From contig NZ_JALXPE010000045.1 of assembly GCF_025143365.1 (NCBI RefSeq), positions 1-33,732 on the forward strand: a stretch of 33,732 bases of DNA, given 5' to 3'. Below are positions 1 through 8,852 of this stretch, in pieces. The notes under the pieces are model-generated. The model was not told where the DNA came from and did no database searches. It saw only the letters and a list, made by a program, of their open reading frames with translations. How positions within the stretch are numbered: position 1 is the stretch's first letter; every line of letters begins with the position of its first letter. A program made the translations under genes and the position numbers. The stretch is from Microbacterium sp. p3-SID336. GTDB taxonomy: Bacteria > Actinomycetota > Actinomycetes > Actinomycetales > Microbacteriaceae.

Positions 1-13
1 GTCAGTCGTCCGA

Positions 14-232
14 TCAGACCGTCTCGACGAGGCGGGCGGTCTCGTCGTGCCAGCTGGTGGCGACGCTGCGGAGCTTCTCCTCGTACTTGCGCCCGTGGTG
101 TGCGCAGAACAGCAGCTCGGAGCCGTTGACCTCGGCGGCGATGTAGGCCTGCGCGCCGCAGGAGTCGCAGCGGTCCATCGCGGTCAGTCGGAACTCGACA
201 GCGGAGGTCTCACGTTCGGTCGTTGCATTCAT
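14..232 (-). CDS. Small zinc-ribbon-like protein, DUF7455 family
   Basis: A 72-residue protein of unknown function. It carries Cys22-x-x-Cys25 (motif CDSCG), Cys43 and His45/His46 (motif CAHHGRKY), the spacing of a small zinc-binding ribbon; the rest is polar and charged. From memory, the DUF7455 family is widespread in actinobacteria and often sits beside the principal sigma factor and parE, as here. The ATG is preceded by a strong GAGGAGG ribosome binding site on the minus strand. The gene diverges from parE across about 190 bases, and I found no convincing promoter for it there. Metal binding is inferred from the Cys/His pattern. The family call is fairly secure, the role unknown. Confidence 0.85.
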   Translation of the reverse strand: MNATTERETSAVEFRLTAMDRCDSCGAQAYIAAEVNGSELLFCAHHGRKYEEKLRSVATSWHDETARLVETV

Positions 233-411
233 CTCGGGGCCTCCTCGGGTGTCGGCGTCCTTGGTTGGTCGTGCTCAATACAACCACGGCGGGCCTGTGT
301 GCATGCCGGGTTGCCCGCGTGTTTCGCTCAGCGCGTACGCCCCCGCGCGTGGCTTCGCCCCGAGTGTGTCGGCCCGGGGAGTGTCGGCGGGGCCGGTGTC
401 CCCGGCGCGAA

Positions 412-428
412 TAGACTCGGAGATTGTG
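412..428 (+). promoter_or_regulatory. Probable -10 box and start of parE
   Basis: TAGACT (412-417) fits the actinobacterial -10 consensus TANNNT and lies 8 bases before the GTG at 426. The transcript would therefore begin at or within two bases of the start codon. A short GGAG (419-422) also lies in the gap, so leadered translation cannot be excluded. No clear -35 is seen. The rest of the 233-425 spacer shows no other feature I can support. Confidence 0.45.
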
Positions 429-2537
429 AATGCCGAGTACTCCGCCCATCATCTCCAGGTGCTCGAAGGCCTCGAGGCCGTCCGCAAGCGCCCCGGGATG
501 TACATCGGCTCGAACGGATCGCCGGGCCTCATGCACTGCCTGTGGGAGATCATCGACAACTCCGTCGACGAAGCGGTGGCCGGCAACGGCACGCGCATCG
601 ACATCATCCTGCACGAGGACGGCAGCGTGGAGGTGCACGACCGCGGTCGCGGCATCCCGGTGGACGTCGAGCCCCGCACCGGGCTCACGGGTGTCGAGGT
701 GGTCTACACGAAGCTGCACGCCGGGGGGAAGTTCGGCGGCGGCTCCTACGCCGCGTCCGGCGGCCTGCACGGAGTCGGCGCCTCGGTCGTGAACGCGCTG
801 TCCGAGCGCCTGGACGTCGAGGTGGATCGCGGCGGCAAGACGTACGCCATGTCCTTCCACCGGGGCGAGCCCGGCGTCTTCCAGGATGCAGGGGAGAAGC
901 GGCCGGACGCGCCGTTCACCCCGTTCGAGGAGAAGAGCGAGCTGCGGGTCATCGGCAAGGCGCCCCGCGGCGTCACCGGGACACGCGTGCGCTACTGGGC
1001 GGACCGGCAGATCTTCACCAAGGACGCCGCGTTCCAGCTGGCCGAGCTGGAGACCAGGGCGCGCCAGACCGCGTTCCTCGTGCCCGGTCTCGAGATCGTC
1101 GTCCGCGACGAGCGCGCCGCGAGTGCGGCGACCGCCGAGGACGGCACACCCACCGGTCCCGTCGAGACCTCCTATCTGTACGAGGGCGGCATCTCCGAGT
1201 TCGTCGACTATCTGGCGATCGACCCGCCCGTCACCGACACCTGGCGCATCCAGGGCGAGGGCACCTTCAAGGAGACCGTGCCGGTGCTGCAGCCGGACGG
1301 CCACATGGTCGCCACTGAGGTCGAGCGGGTGTGCGCCGTGGACATCGCATTGCGGTGGGGGACGGGCTACGACACACGGATCCGTTCCTTCGTGAACATC
1401 ATCGCCACCCCGAAGGGCGGCACGCATCAGCAGGGCTTCGAGCAGGAGCTGCTCAAGGTCCTGCGTGCCCAGGTCGAGCAGAACGCCCGCCGGCTCAAGG
1501 TCGGCAACGACAAGCTGGAGAAGGACGACGTGCTGGCGGGGCTCACTGCCGTGCTCACCGTGAACGTGCCGGAACCGCAGTTCGAGGGCCAGACCAAGGA
1601 GGTCCTCGGCACTCCTGCCGTCCGGCAGATCGTGGCGCAGGTCATGCGCAAGGAGCTGCTGGAGCGCTTCACGTCGACCAGACGCGACGACAAGAGCCAG
1701 GCGACGCAGCTGCTCGACAAAATCGTGTCCGAGATGAAGGCCAGGGTTTCGGCGCGCGCGCACAAGGAGACCCAGCGACGCAAGAATGCACTCGAGTCGT
1801 CGACGCTTCCGACGAAGCTGGTCGACTGCCGCACGAACGACGTCGAACGCAGTGAGCTCTTCATCGTGGAGGGCGACTCCGCGCTCGGGACCGCGAAGAA
1901 CGCGCGCAACAGCGAGTTCCAGGCCCTGCTGCCCATCCGCGGCAAGATCCTGAACGTGCAGAAGGCCTCGATCGGGGACATGCTGTCGAACGCGGAATGC
2001 GCCTCGATCATCCAGGTGATCGGCGCGGGTTCCGGCCGCACGTTCGACATCGAGGCCGCGCGCTACGGGAAGATCATCCTGATGAGCGACGCCGATGTCG
2101 ACGGCGCCCACATCCGGACGCTGCTGCTGACGCTGTTCTTCCGCTACATGCGGCCGCTGATCGAGCACGGTCGAGTCTTCGCGGCTGTGCCGCCCCTGCA
2201 CCGCATCATCGTGATCAATCCGGGCTCCAAGCCGAACGAGACGATCTACACCTACTCGGAGCAGGAGCTGCACGCGCTGCTCGCGAAGCTGCGGAAGGCC
2301 GGCCGGCGCTGGCACGAGCCGATCCAGCGGTACAAGGGTCTCGGCGAGATGGATGCCGAGCAGCTCGCGAACACGACGATGGACCGTTCCGGTCGACTGC
2401 TGCGCCGGGTGCGCATGGAGGATGCCGAGGCCGCGGGCCGGGTGTTCGAGCTGCTGATGGGCAACGAGGTCGCTCCGCGCCGCGAGTTCATCATCGACTC
2501 CGCAGACCGGCTGTCCCGCGAGTCCATCGACGCCTAG
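426..2537 (+). CDS. parE: DNA topoisomerase IV (type IIA) subunit B, ParE
   Basis: ATPase subunit of a type IIA topoisomerase, which decatenates or supercoils DNA together with the A subunit encoded opposite. Counting from the GTG at 426 (703 residues), the GHKL ATPase has its N-box at about 41-52 (EIIDNSVDEA, catalytic Glu41), DRGRGIP at 72-78 and the glycine-rich ATP lid at about 97-126. The transducer follows, with QTK near the middle. The TOPRIM domain has EGD at 482-484 and the metal-binding DADVD (Asp555, Asp557, Asp559), ending in YKGLGEMD. The frame is open further upstream to 249, but the protein family begins at about MNAEYSAHHL, so 426 fits. I prefer ParE to GyrB because the partner is a ParC-like gene encoded nearby and no dnaA-recF context is present; the two subfamilies are hard to separate by eye. 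Confidence 0.93.
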   Translation: MNAEYSAHHLQVLEGLEAVRKRPGMYIGSNGSPGLMHCLWEIIDNSVDEAVAGNGTRIDIILHEDGSVEVHDRGRGIPVDVEPRTGLTGVEVVYTKLHAGGKFGGGSYAASGGLHGVGASVVNALSERLDVEVDRGGKTYAMSFHRGEPGVFQDAGEKRPDAPFTPFEEKSELRVIGKAPRGVTGTRVRYWADRQIFTKDAAFQLAELETRARQTAFLVPGLEIVVRDERAASAATAEDGTPTGPVETSYLYEGGISEFVDYLAIDPPVTDTWRIQGEGTFKETVPVLQPDGHMVATEVERVCAVDIALRWGTGYDTRIRSFVNIIATPKGGTHQQGFEQELLKVLRAQVEQNARRLKVGNDKLEKDDVLAGLTAVLTVNVPEPQFEGQTKEVLGTPAVRQIVAQVMRKELLERFTSTRRDDKSQATQLLDKIVSEMKARVSARAHKETQRRKNALESSTLPTKLVDCRTNDVERSELFIVEGDSALGTAKNARNSEFQALLPIRGKILNVQKASIGDMLSNAECASIIQVIGAGSGRTFDIEAARYGKIILMSDADVDGAHIRTLLLTLFFRYMRPLIEHGRVFAAVPPLHRIIVINPGSKPNETIYTYSEQELHALLAKLRKAGRRWHEPIQRYKGLGEMDAEQLANTTMDRSGRLLRRVRMEDAEAAGRVFELLMGNEVAPRREFIIDSADRLSRESIDA

Positions 2538-2546
2538 GCCGGCGCG

Positions 2547-2565
2547 GGAGGCGGCCGACGCCTCC
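2547..2565. terminator. Hairpin between convergent parE and parC
   Basis: The stem GGAGGCG (2547-2553) pairs with CGCCTCC (2559-2565) around a five-base loop, in the 64-base gap between the two convergent stop codons. There is no T-run on either side, as is common in high-GC actinobacteria. It could serve both genes; function is inferred from position. Confidence 0.5.
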
Positions 2566-2601
2566 GCCCGCGACGCCCCTCCGGCCCGCAGCCGGTGAGG
2601 C

Positions 2602-5043
2602 TCAGACGATCGTGCGACCGATGCTGCCGATCACACCATCGATCGGCTGTCCCGACGCGTCGCGACGTGCGAGCGTCTCGGGGAGCTTGCGCACCGCGCC
2701 CGTCGGGTCGACGGCCAGGGGCGGGTGGGGTCCGACCCACGCGACCGTCAGGCGGTCCTCGCCCTTCAGGAAGGCGTGGGCGCGCACACCACCGGTCGCG
2801 CGTCCCTTCGCCGGGTAGTCCGCGAAGGACGACACCTTGGCGCGGCCGGGATCGGTGCCGGGCAGGACGCTCTCCGCGCCGGAGACGGTCGCCACCACGG
2901 CCTCGGAGGCAGGATCGACCGCGCCGAAGAACAGCACCGTCGCGCCGCCGCCCAGCTTGACGCCCGCCATGCCGCCAGCGGCGGCCCCCTGCGGGCGTAC
3001 GGCGGAGGCGGAGAACCGGAGCAGCTGCGCATCGGTGGTGACGAACACCAGCTCGGCGTCGTCAGGAGCTTCGGTCGCGCCGACGACGGCGTCTCCGGGC
3101 TTCAGGCCGATCACCTCGAGCTCGGGGCGCACCGGCAGGGCGGAGGGGACGATCCGCTTGACCGTGCCCTGCGCCGTGCCCAGCGCGATCGGGGTGTCGC
3201 TGTCGAAGCGCACGAAGCCGAGGATGCGCTCGCCCTTCGCCGTCACGCCCAGGTAGTCGCGCAGCGGTGTGCCGGCGGCGAGCTGCACGGAGGTGGCGGG
3301 AACGGACGGCAGATCGACGGGTGAGAACCGCACGACACGACCCGCGCTGGTCAGGGCGCCGAGCTCCGCGCGGACGGTCGTCTGCGCGGTCGCCAGGATC
3401 GCGTCGTGCTTGCTCCGCCGTGCGGGTGCCGAGAGCTCCTGGCCCTCACCGAGGTCGACGCGCACGGCGCGGCCCGTCGTGGACAGCACGAGGGTGGTCG
3501 GGGCATCCGCGATCTGCAGGTCGACGGCTCCCTTCGCGGCGCGCGGCTTCGGCGGGGCGGCGTTCATGAGCAGCGTCCGGCGGGGGGTCCCGTACGCCTC
3601 GGCGACGGCATCCAGCTCGTTCGCGACCGCGGTGCGCAGCAGCGCCGGGCTGGCGAGGAGCTCGCGCAGGCCCGCGATCTCGGCGAGCAGCGCGTCACGC
3701 TCGGTCTCCAGCTCGATGCGGGAGAACTTGGTGAGGCGACGCAGCCGCAGCTCGAGGATGTACTCGGCCTGCGGCTCGCTCAGGTCGAACACGGAGCGCA
3801 GACGCGTGCGTGCCTGCTCGGAGTCGTCGGATGAGCGGATGACCTGGATGACCTCGTCGATGTCGAGGATCGCGATCAGCAGGCCTTCCACCAGATGCAG
3901 GCGCTCTTCCCGCCGTGCGAGACGATAGCGGCTGCGCCGCGTGATGACGTCGATGCGGTGCCCGACGTAGACGCTCAGCATCTCCTTGAGCCCCAGCGTG
4001 CGCGGCTGCCCGTCCACGAGGGCGACGTTGTTGATGCTGAAGGAGTCCTCCAGCGGCGTCAGCCGGTAGAGCTGCTCCAGCACGGCGTTCGGGTCGAACC
4101 CGGTCTTGACGCCGATGGCCACGCGGAGACCGTGATTGCGGTCCGTGAGGTCGGTGACGTCGCTGATGCCTTGCAGCTTCTTCGCCTGCACCGCATCGCG
4201 GATCTTCTCGATCAGTCGTTCCGGTCCCACCATGTACGGCAGCTCAGAGACGATGATGCCCGTGCGCCGAGGACCGAGCGGCTCGATCGAGGTGCGTCCG
4301 CGCACCTTCAGAGCACCGCGCCCGGTGGTGTACGCGTCCTTCACCCCGTCGAGGCCCATCAGGATGCCCCCGGACGGGAAGTCGGGACCGGGAACGTACT
4401 CCATCAGCTCTTCGGTGGTGGCATCCGGATGCTCGAGCAGGTGGGTGGCGGCGGCGACGACCTCGATGAGGTTGTGCGGAGCCATGTTCGTGGCCATGCC
4501 GACCGCGATGCCGCTCGCGCCGTTGACGAGCAGGTTCGGGAAGGCAGCGGGCAGGACGGCCGGCTGCTGGAACTGACCGTCGTAGTTCGGGATGAAGTCG
4601 ACGACGTCCTCATCGAGGTTCTCGGTCAGCGAGAGGGCCGCAGCCGCCAGGCGCGCCTCGGTGTACCGGGCCGCGGCGGGCCCGTCGTCGAGCGAGCCGA
4701 AGTTCCCGTGTCCGTCGACGAGCGGCACGCGGAGCGCCCATTCCTGGGCGAGACGAACCAGCGCGTCGTAGATCGCGGAGTCGCCGTGCGGGTGCAGCTT
4801 GCCCATGACCTCGCCCACCACGCGTGCGCTCTTCACATGTCCGCGGTCGGGACGCAGGCCCATCTCGGCCATCTGGAAGAGGATGCGCCGCTGCACGGGC
4901 TTGAGGCCGTCACGCGCGTCCGGCAGGGCGCGCGAGTAGATGACGGAGTACGCGTATTCGAGGAACGAGCCCTGCATCTCATGGGAGAGATCGATGTCCT
5001 GGATGCGTTCGTCGACAGGCTCGGACGGCGGGGTTTTCGGCAT
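2602..5043 (-). CDS. parC: DNA topoisomerase IV (type IIA) subunit A, ParC
   Basis: The DNA breakage-reunion subunit (813 residues) that partners ParE. The winged-helix domain contains the catalytic tyrosine Tyr127 in AARYTEARL. The quinolone-resistance region reads [12 protein letters not shown] with Ser89 and Asp93, the residues usually seen in susceptible enzymes. A coiled-coil region follows, then a C-terminal part of roughly 300 residues with several GyrA-type beta-pinwheel blades (for example the repeated '[10 protein letters not shown]', 'GRVVRFS' style blades). The ATG is preceded by AGGA in good position. The gene converges on parE, the usual pairing of type IIA subunits, though here they are on opposite strands rather than in one operon. 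GyrA is the alternative, but genomic context favours ParC. Confidence 0.93.
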   Translation of the reverse strand: MPKTPPSEPVDERIQDIDLSHEMQGSFLEYAYSVIYSRALPDARDGLKPVQRRILFQMAEMGLRPDRGHVKSARVVGEVMGKLHPHGDSAIYDALVRLAQEWALRVPLVDGHGNFGSLDDGPAAARYTEARLAAAALSLTENLDEDVVDFIPNYDGQFQQPAVLPAAFPNLLVNGASGIAVGMATNMAPHNLIEVVAAATHLLEHPDATTEELMEYVPGPDFPSGGILMGLDGVKDAYTTGRGALKVRGRTSIEPLGPRRTGIIVSELPYMVGPERLIEKIRDAVQAKKLQGISDVTDLTDRNHGLRVAIGVKTGFDPNAVLEQLYRLTPLEDSFSINNVALVDGQPRTLGLKEMLSVYVGHRIDVITRRSRYRLARREERLHLVEGLLIAILDIDEVIQVIRSSDDSEQARTRLRSVFDLSEPQAEYILELRLRRLTKFSRIELETERDALLAEIAGLRELLASPALLRTAVANELDAVAEAYGTPRRTLLMNAAPPKPRAAKGAVDLQIADAPTTLVLSTTGRAVRVDLGEGQELSAPARRSKHDAILATAQTTVRAELGALTSAGRVVRFSPVDLPSVPATSVQLAAGTPLRDYLGVTAKGERILGFVRFDSDTPIALGTAQGTVKRIVPSALPVRPELEVIGLKPGDAVVGATEAPDDAELVFVTTDAQLLRFSASAVRPQGAAAGGMAGVKLGGGATVLFFGAVDPASEAVVATVSGAESVLPGTDPGRAKVSSFADYPAKGRATGGVRAHAFLKGEDRLTVAWVGPHPPLAVDPTGAVRKLPETLARRDASGQPIDGVIGSIGRTIV

Positions 5044-5087
5044 GGACTTCCTGGGGGCGTACGGGAGCCTGTGTCAGACTGGCTCGG

Positions 5088-6209
5088 ATGTCCCTCATGC
5101 TACCGTCCGCGTCGCCGAGCGCCCGGAGCGTCGTCGGGGTGGCGGACGACCTGCACGCTGCGCTCCGGGGCGAATCCGCCGCGCTCCCGCGCGCCGCATC
5201 GGTGGTGCTCGTCGTCGTGGACGGACTCGGGGCGATCAGCCTCCGCGGACATGCCGGCCATGCCAGGGCCATGACCGCGGGCATGACGAAGCGCGATGTG
5301 GCGCACACCGTCTTCCCGACGACGACGGCCGCGGCGCTCACGAGCATCACCACGGGCGCGTGGCCGGGGCAGCACGGCCTGGTGGGCTACCGCGTCCTCG
5401 ATGCCGAACGCGACGTGCTCGCGAACCAGCTCAGCGGCTGGGAGACGGACGGGCTGGATCCGCAGGAGTGGCAGCCGGTGCCGACCGTGTTCGAGCGCGC
5501 CGCCGCCGCCGGACACCAGCCCTTCGCCGTCGGTCTCTCCGCCTATGCCCGGAGCGGTTTCACCAGGGCCACGCTGCGCGGCGCCTCCTTCGTGCCCGCG
5601 GCGACGCCGGCGGACAGGGTCGAGGCGGCCTACGCGCTGGCGCACGAGCATCCCGGCGCTTTCGTGTACTGCTACCTGCCCGAAGTGGACAAGGCCGGGC
5701 ACAGGTACGGCATCGCCTCCGCGGAGTGGGTCGCCGCCCTCGAGCGCATCGACGCCGCGCTGACGGTGCGCGTCCCCCCTGGAGTCGGCGTGCTGCTGAC
5801 CTCCGACCACGGCATGGTCGACGTGCCGGCTCACCGGCAGGCCGTGCTGGAGGAGGCCCACCTGCAGGGTGTGCGCCACGTCGGCGGAGAGCCGCGGATG
5901 CTGCATCTGTATCTGGAGCCCGAGGCGAAGTCCGCGGTGGTCGCGGCACGCCTTCGCGCCGACCTGGAGGGCGTGGCGGATGTGCTCACCCGCGAGCAGG
6001 CCGTGCACTCCGGGCTGTTCGGGCCCGAGGTCACCTCGGCGGCGTTGGGCCGGATTGGGGACCTTCTCGTCGTGGCGTCCGGTGTCTGGGCGGTCTACGA
6101 CGGCACAGCGGAGGACCAGCGCAGTCGCGGCATGGTCGGACAGCACGGAGCGCTCACACCGGAGGAGAGCCGGGTGCCGCTGCTCCGCCTCGGCGCGTTC
6201 GGCCGCTGA
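5088..6209 (+). CDS. Alkaline-phosphatase-superfamily phosphodiesterase / nucleotide pyrophosphatase
   Basis: A 373-residue metal-dependent hydrolase of the type I phosphodiesterase/nucleotide pyrophosphatase group. The two-zinc site can be followed: Asp45 (VVVDGLG), nucleophile Thr79 or a neighbour (FPTTTAAAL), Asp201 and His205 (EVDKAGHRYG), Asp240-His241 (TSDHGMVD) and His353 (GQHGALTPEE). No signal peptide or membrane helix is evident, so it is probably cytoplasmic. The substrate cannot be read from sequence. It diverges from parC with only 44 bases between start codons; CAGACT (5075-5080) seven bases before the ATG could be a -10 giving a leaderless or very short leader. In actinobacteria this gene commonly lies between parC and sepH. 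Confidence 0.88.
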   Translation: MSLMLPSASPSARSVVGVADDLHAALRGESAALPRAASVVLVVVDGLGAISLRGHAGHARAMTAGMTKRDVAHTVFPTTTAAALTSITTGAWPGQHGLVGYRVLDAERDVLANQLSGWETDGLDPQEWQPVPTVFERAAAAGHQPFAVGLSAYARSGFTRATLRGASFVPAATPADRVEAAYALAHEHPGAFVYCYLPEVDKAGHRYGIASAEWVAALERIDAALTVRVPPGVGVLLTSDHGMVDVPAHRQAVLEEAHLQGVRHVGGEPRMLHLYLEPEAKSAVVAARLRADLEGVADVLTREQAVHSGLFGPEVTSAALGRIGDLLVVASGVWAVYDGTAEDQRSRGMVGQHGALTPEESRVPLLRLGAFGR

Positions 6210-6230
6210 TCACTCGGCTCAGCGGTCTTG

Positions 6231-7277
6231 TCACTCGTCGGTGCGCGCCCCGAACACGATCTCATCCCAGGACGGCATCGCGTTCCGGCGTCGGCGGCGG
6301 CCACCGCCATCGGCCGGCTCGCTGGTCGTGCGCTGCGGAGGGGCCGCGGGAGTCTCCGGCTCCTCCTCGGGCTCGTCGAACGCCTCGAACAGGGAGATCG
6401 GGTCCGGCTCGTCCTCGTGCTGATCCGCATCGTCGATCAGCGGCGAGGCCTCGCGCTGGCCGCGCCGGCGGCGAAGCGCCTCCAGGAGGTCGGCCGTCTC
6501 CGGGCTGGTGGAGGCGATCTCCGGGGCGCGGTTCGTCGCGGCGTCCTGGACGGCGGGAGCCGAGCGCTCGGGAGCAGCAGGCTCCTCGACGTCCGCGTCA
6601 GGTGCGGGGAGGAGCCGAGGGCCAAAGGCGCCGGAGTCGAAGCGGCTGTCGTCCTTGTATGGCGACGCCGTGCGCTCGGACTCGACGGCACGCAGACGCG
6701 GGATCAGTCCTTCCGGCAGGGAGCCCTGACGCGAGAGCTGCGTCGCGTCCGAGTTGAGCGGCGAGAGGGCGCTGCGTCGGGGGTCGAAGCTCCATCGCGC
6801 GTCGTGGTCGACGTCGTTCGCGGTGAATTCCAGTTTGACCACCCAGCCGGACTCCTCCTTCCAGCTCGCCCACCGCTCGGAGGTCGCCGCGATCTCCGCG
6901 AGCTTGGCTCGGACGGCCGTGCCGAAGGTCGGCTGCGCATCGGGCTCGACCTCGCTGCCGATGAGCACGGGCACGGCGAGGGCCTGGCCGACGATGTGCT
7001 CGCGCTCGGCGAGCACCGGCCCCTCGAAGCGGACGACGTCGTCCACGGCGACCCCGAGCAGTTCGGCGACCTCGGCGGCGGTGAGTCCGGCACGGATCTG
7101 CGCCTGGATGTCGCGCGGGCTCGCCGCGAGCTTCTGGGCGGCTGGTTCGGCCTGCCTCGTGGCGCGGCGGAGCTCTCTCTGCAGCACGTCGTCGATGGGC
7201 AGCGCGAACCGCTCGCCCGACTCTGTGGCGAGGACCAGGACTCCTGCCTCGGTGCCGACGATGGTGACGTTTTCCAT
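6231..7277 (-). CDS. sepH: Septation protein SepH
   Basis: A 348-residue actinobacterial cell-division protein (formerly DUF3071). In Streptomyces and mycobacteria SepH binds FtsZ and promotes its assembly. The N-terminal conserved region (1-50) leads into a helix-turn-helix-like segment at about 52-85 (SPRDIQAQIRAGLTAAEVAE). The conserved domain runs to about residue 200. The remaining third is low-complexity, rich in Pro, Glu and Arg, and ends in a conserved short tail (RRNAMPSWDEIVFG). A GAGGGG ribosome binding site precedes the ATG. It converges with the phosphodiesterase over a 21-base gap and diverges from the DUF4193 gene. The identification is strong from the N-terminal domain and tail. 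Confidence 0.9.
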   Translation of the reverse strand: MENVTIVGTEAGVLVLATESGERFALPIDDVLQRELRRATRQAEPAAQKLAASPRDIQAQIRAGLTAAEVAELLGVAVDDVVRFEGPVLAEREHIVGQALAVPVLIGSEVEPDAQPTFGTAVRAKLAEIAATSERWASWKEESGWVVKLEFTANDVDHDARWSFDPRRSALSPLNSDATQLSRQGSLPEGLIPRLRAVESERTASPYKDDSRFDSGAFGPRLLPAPDADVEEPAAPERSAPAVQDAATNRAPEIASTSPETADLLEALRRRRGQREASPLIDDADQHEDEPDPISLFEAFDEPEEEPETPAAPPQRTTSEPADGGGRRRRRNAMPSWDEIVFGARTDE

Positions 7278-7384
7278 GCGAATGCCCCTCTGATGGGTGT
7301 GCGTTCATGGTGTCACGCACCGGGGGTCGGAGCAGGGAATACCGCGGGCGTGCCGTCAGTTTGCTCTGTCGCGCGAGGGAGCAT

Positions 7385-7413
7385 TTGCGAAATGACTTTC
7401 CGTCGTGCAAACT
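7385..7413 (+). promoter_or_regulatory. Possible promoter of the DUF4193 gene
   Basis: TTGCGA (7385-7390) and CAAACT (7408-7413) are separated by 17 bases and resemble -35 and -10 elements. This would give a leader of about 55 bases before the ATG at 7476. The 198-base gap between sepH and this gene is noticeably less GC-rich here than the flanking genes. No strong promoter was identified for sepH in the same gap. Confidence 0.35.
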
Positions 7414-7475
7414 ATGGCCGCCGATTACCCGACGGCGCACCGCCCACTCGCACCATGAAAGTGGAGATTCACCGC

Positions 7476-7769
7476 ATGGCAACCGATTACGACGCTCCCC
7501 GAAAGAGTGAAGACGACTCCGAGTCGATCGAAGCCCTCAAGGAGCGTGTGCCGGACAAGCTGTCCGGCACGACGGGGGACGAGGACTCCGACAACCCCTC
7601 GAACTTCGACCTGCCGGGCGCGGATCTCTCCGACCTCGAGCTGGATGTCGTCGTGCTGCCCGCGCAGCAGGACGAGTTCACGTGCATGAGCTGCTTCCTC
7701 GTGAAGCACCGTTCGCAGCTCGACCACGAGGGACCCGACGGCCCCATCTGCAAGGAGTGCGCTGCCTGA
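7476..7769 (+). CDS. DUF4193 family small zinc-ribbon protein
   Basis: A 97-residue acidic protein of unknown function found throughout actinobacteria. The N-terminal 60 residues are highly charged, rich in Asp, Glu and Ser, and look disordered. The C-terminal part has two CxxC pairs, Cys70-x-x-Cys73 and Cys92-x-x-Cys95, consistent with a zinc ribbon. The frame is open far upstream, but the ATG at 7476 follows GGAG (7463-7466) at proper distance and matches the family's typical length and MATDYDAPR start. A strong hairpin terminates it. Its position between sepH and dut is conserved in related actinobacteria, as I recall. The role is unknown; small CxxC proteins of this kind often associate with transcription or translation machinery, but nothing here proves that. 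Confidence 0.88.
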   Translation: MATDYDAPRKSEDDSESIEALKERVPDKLSGTTGDEDSDNPSNFDLPGADLSDLELDVVVLPAQQDEFTCMSCFLVKHRSQLDHEGPDGPICKECAA

Positions 7770-7792
7770 GCAGACCTCCGAGCGACGCCTCA

Positions 7793-7823
7793 CGCGCCCC
7801 CGACCGTTCCGGTCAGGGGCGCG
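7793..7823 (+). terminator. Strong hairpin after the DUF4193 gene
   Basis: The outer stem is CGCGCCCC (7793-7800) against GGGGCGCG (7816-7823). A single C/A mismatch separates it from an inner stem GACCG (7802-7806) and CGGTC (7810-7814) with a TTC loop. It lies 24 bases past the stop codon. It is a rho-independent-like hairpin without a proper T-tract. Confidence 0.75.
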
Positions 7824-7853
7824 CTGTCGTCTGCGGGTGATTCGGGATTCGGG

Positions 7854-7904
7854 TGACGCCGGATTCGCGGGGACGCTGGATTCGCGGGGACGCCGGATCC
7901 GCGG
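7854..7904. repeat. Three tandem copies of a 17-bp unit
   Basis: Units at 7854-7870, 7871-7887 and 7888-7904 follow the pattern GGACGCYGGATYCGCGG, with one or two differences each. They abut the stop codon of the DUF3093 gene on the minus strand. Shorter GATTCGGG echoes lie just before (7839-7853). This looks like replication-slippage expansion in a non-coding tail. Confidence 0.7.
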
Positions 7905-8369
7905 TCAGCGACGGGAGGCGCGGATCGCGGCGGCGAGGCGGTCGGGGGTGCGCGTCGAGACGGTCCAGGCGACGACCGGGTCGTCCTCGTCGATGTTCGG
8001 CACGACGATGACGCCGTCGATGCCGCCGCGGATCAGGTGCCACCCGCGGGCGGGGAGCTCCGGCCCCCTCGCCTGTCTGGCCTCTTCCCCCGTCAGCGCG
8101 AGCGGCTCCCCGAGGTAGCGCACGTCGATGTGGGCGCGGCCGGCCCTGAGCACTCCGTCCTCGACCGAGACCACCGGCGCGAGCGCGACGAAGGCCAGCA
8201 CGAGGAGGGCGGAGACCGCCGCACCGAGGATCAGCGCGAAGGTCGAGCCGACCGGCACGAAGATGAGCGACACCATCGGCCCGGCGAGTGCCGCGGTGAC
8301 CAGCAGCCAGAGGCTCGGTGCGAGTCGTTCGCGGTAGTGCGGGCGTGTGTCCGTTGCGGGGTTCTGCAT
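7905..8369 (-). CDS. DUF3093 family membrane protein
   Basis: A protein of about 154 residues with two predicted membrane helices (about 19-39 and 44-65), followed by a soluble C-terminal domain of about 85 residues containing RYLGEPLAL and ARGWHLIRGGIDG. The pattern matches DUF3093, an uncharacterised actinobacterial family regularly encoded divergently from dut. I chose the ATG at 8369 because GAGG lies just upstream; an ATG at 8378 in the same frame is the alternative and adds three residues. Only 12 bases separate it from the dut start codon, so its promoter must lie inside dut or overlap it. Function unknown. Confidence 0.85.
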   Translation of the reverse strand: MQNPATDTRPHYRERLAPSLWLLVTAALAGPMVSLIFVPVGSTFALILGAAVSALLVLAFVALAPVVSVEDGVLRAGRAHIDVRYLGEPLALTGEEARQARGPELPARGWHLIRGGIDGVIVVPNIDEDDPVVAWTVSTRTPDRLAAAIRASRR

Positions 8370-8384
8370 TAGCCTCATGGGGTG
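8370..8384 (+). promoter_or_regulatory. Leaderless promoter of dut
   Basis: TAGCCT (8370-8375) matches the TANNNT -10 consensus and is followed by exactly six bases and then the GTG start codon at 8382. Transcription starting at the usual distance would begin on or next to the GTG. There is no ribosome binding site ahead of the start, as expected for a leaderless mRNA. No convincing -35 element. Confidence 0.6.
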
Positions 8385-8852
8385 ACCGATTCCGTTGATG
8401 TCCCCATTATCGCCGCAGTGGTCCCCGGCTACGCGCACCCGGGAGACGCGGGCGCCGATCTGGTCGCCGCGGAGGCCGTGCGCCTGGAGCCCGGGGAGCG
8501 CGCCCTCGTGCCGACCGGTGTGCGCATCGCCCTTCCGGACGGATACGCCGCGTTCGTGGTGCCCCGGAGTGGCCTGGCGGCGAAGCACGGGATCTCGATC
8601 GTCAACGCTCCCGGCACGGTCGACGCGGGCTACCGGGGCGAGATCAAGGTGAGTCTGATCAACACGGACATCCGCAACGCGTACGATGTGGCCGTCGGCG
8701 ACCGCATCGCCCAGCTCATCGTGATGCCTGTGACCCGCGCGCGCTTCCTTCCGGTCGACGAGCTTCCGGAGAGCGTGCGGGGCGACGGCGGATTCGGCTC
8801 GACCGGCTACCAGGCACAGGCCACTCAGAACGAAGCAGGACAGGCGAAATGA
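8382..8852 (+). CDS. dut: dUTP diphosphatase (dUTPase)
   Basis: Hydrolyses dUTP to dUMP and pyrophosphate, keeping uracil out of DNA and supplying dUMP for dTMP synthesis; a homotrimer in this family. All five motifs are present in 156 residues: motif 1 at 19-28 (HPGDAGADL), motif 2 at 61-66 (PRSGLA), motif 3 at 78-88 with catalytic Asp81 ([10 protein letters not shown]), motif 4 at 106-112 (GDRIAQL) and the glycine-rich motif 5 at 133-143 ([11 protein letters not shown]). The length is typical. The GTG start is leaderless by promoter position. The stop overlaps the next gene's ATG by four bases, so the two are translationally coupled. Confidence 0.97.
   Translation: MTDSVDVPIIAAVVPGYAHPGDAGADLVAAEAVRLEPGERALVPTGVRIALPDGYAAFVVPRSGLAAKHGISIVNAPGTVDAGYRGEIKVSLINTDIRNAYDVAVGDRIAQLIVMPVTRARFLPVDELPESVRGDGGFGSTGYQAQATQNEAGQAK

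Noticed and set aside
249..425. N-terminal extension of ParE from an ATG at 249
   Set aside because: The extra 59 residues have no family counterpart and overlap the divergent promoter region. The GTG at 426 has a -10 box and matches the usual ParE start.
210..2315. A 701-codon open frame antisense to parE
   Set aside because: Same composition artefact: the opposite strand encodes an intact ParE, and the antisense translation is repetitive and motif-free. The same applies to the long frames antisense to parC, dxs and sseA.
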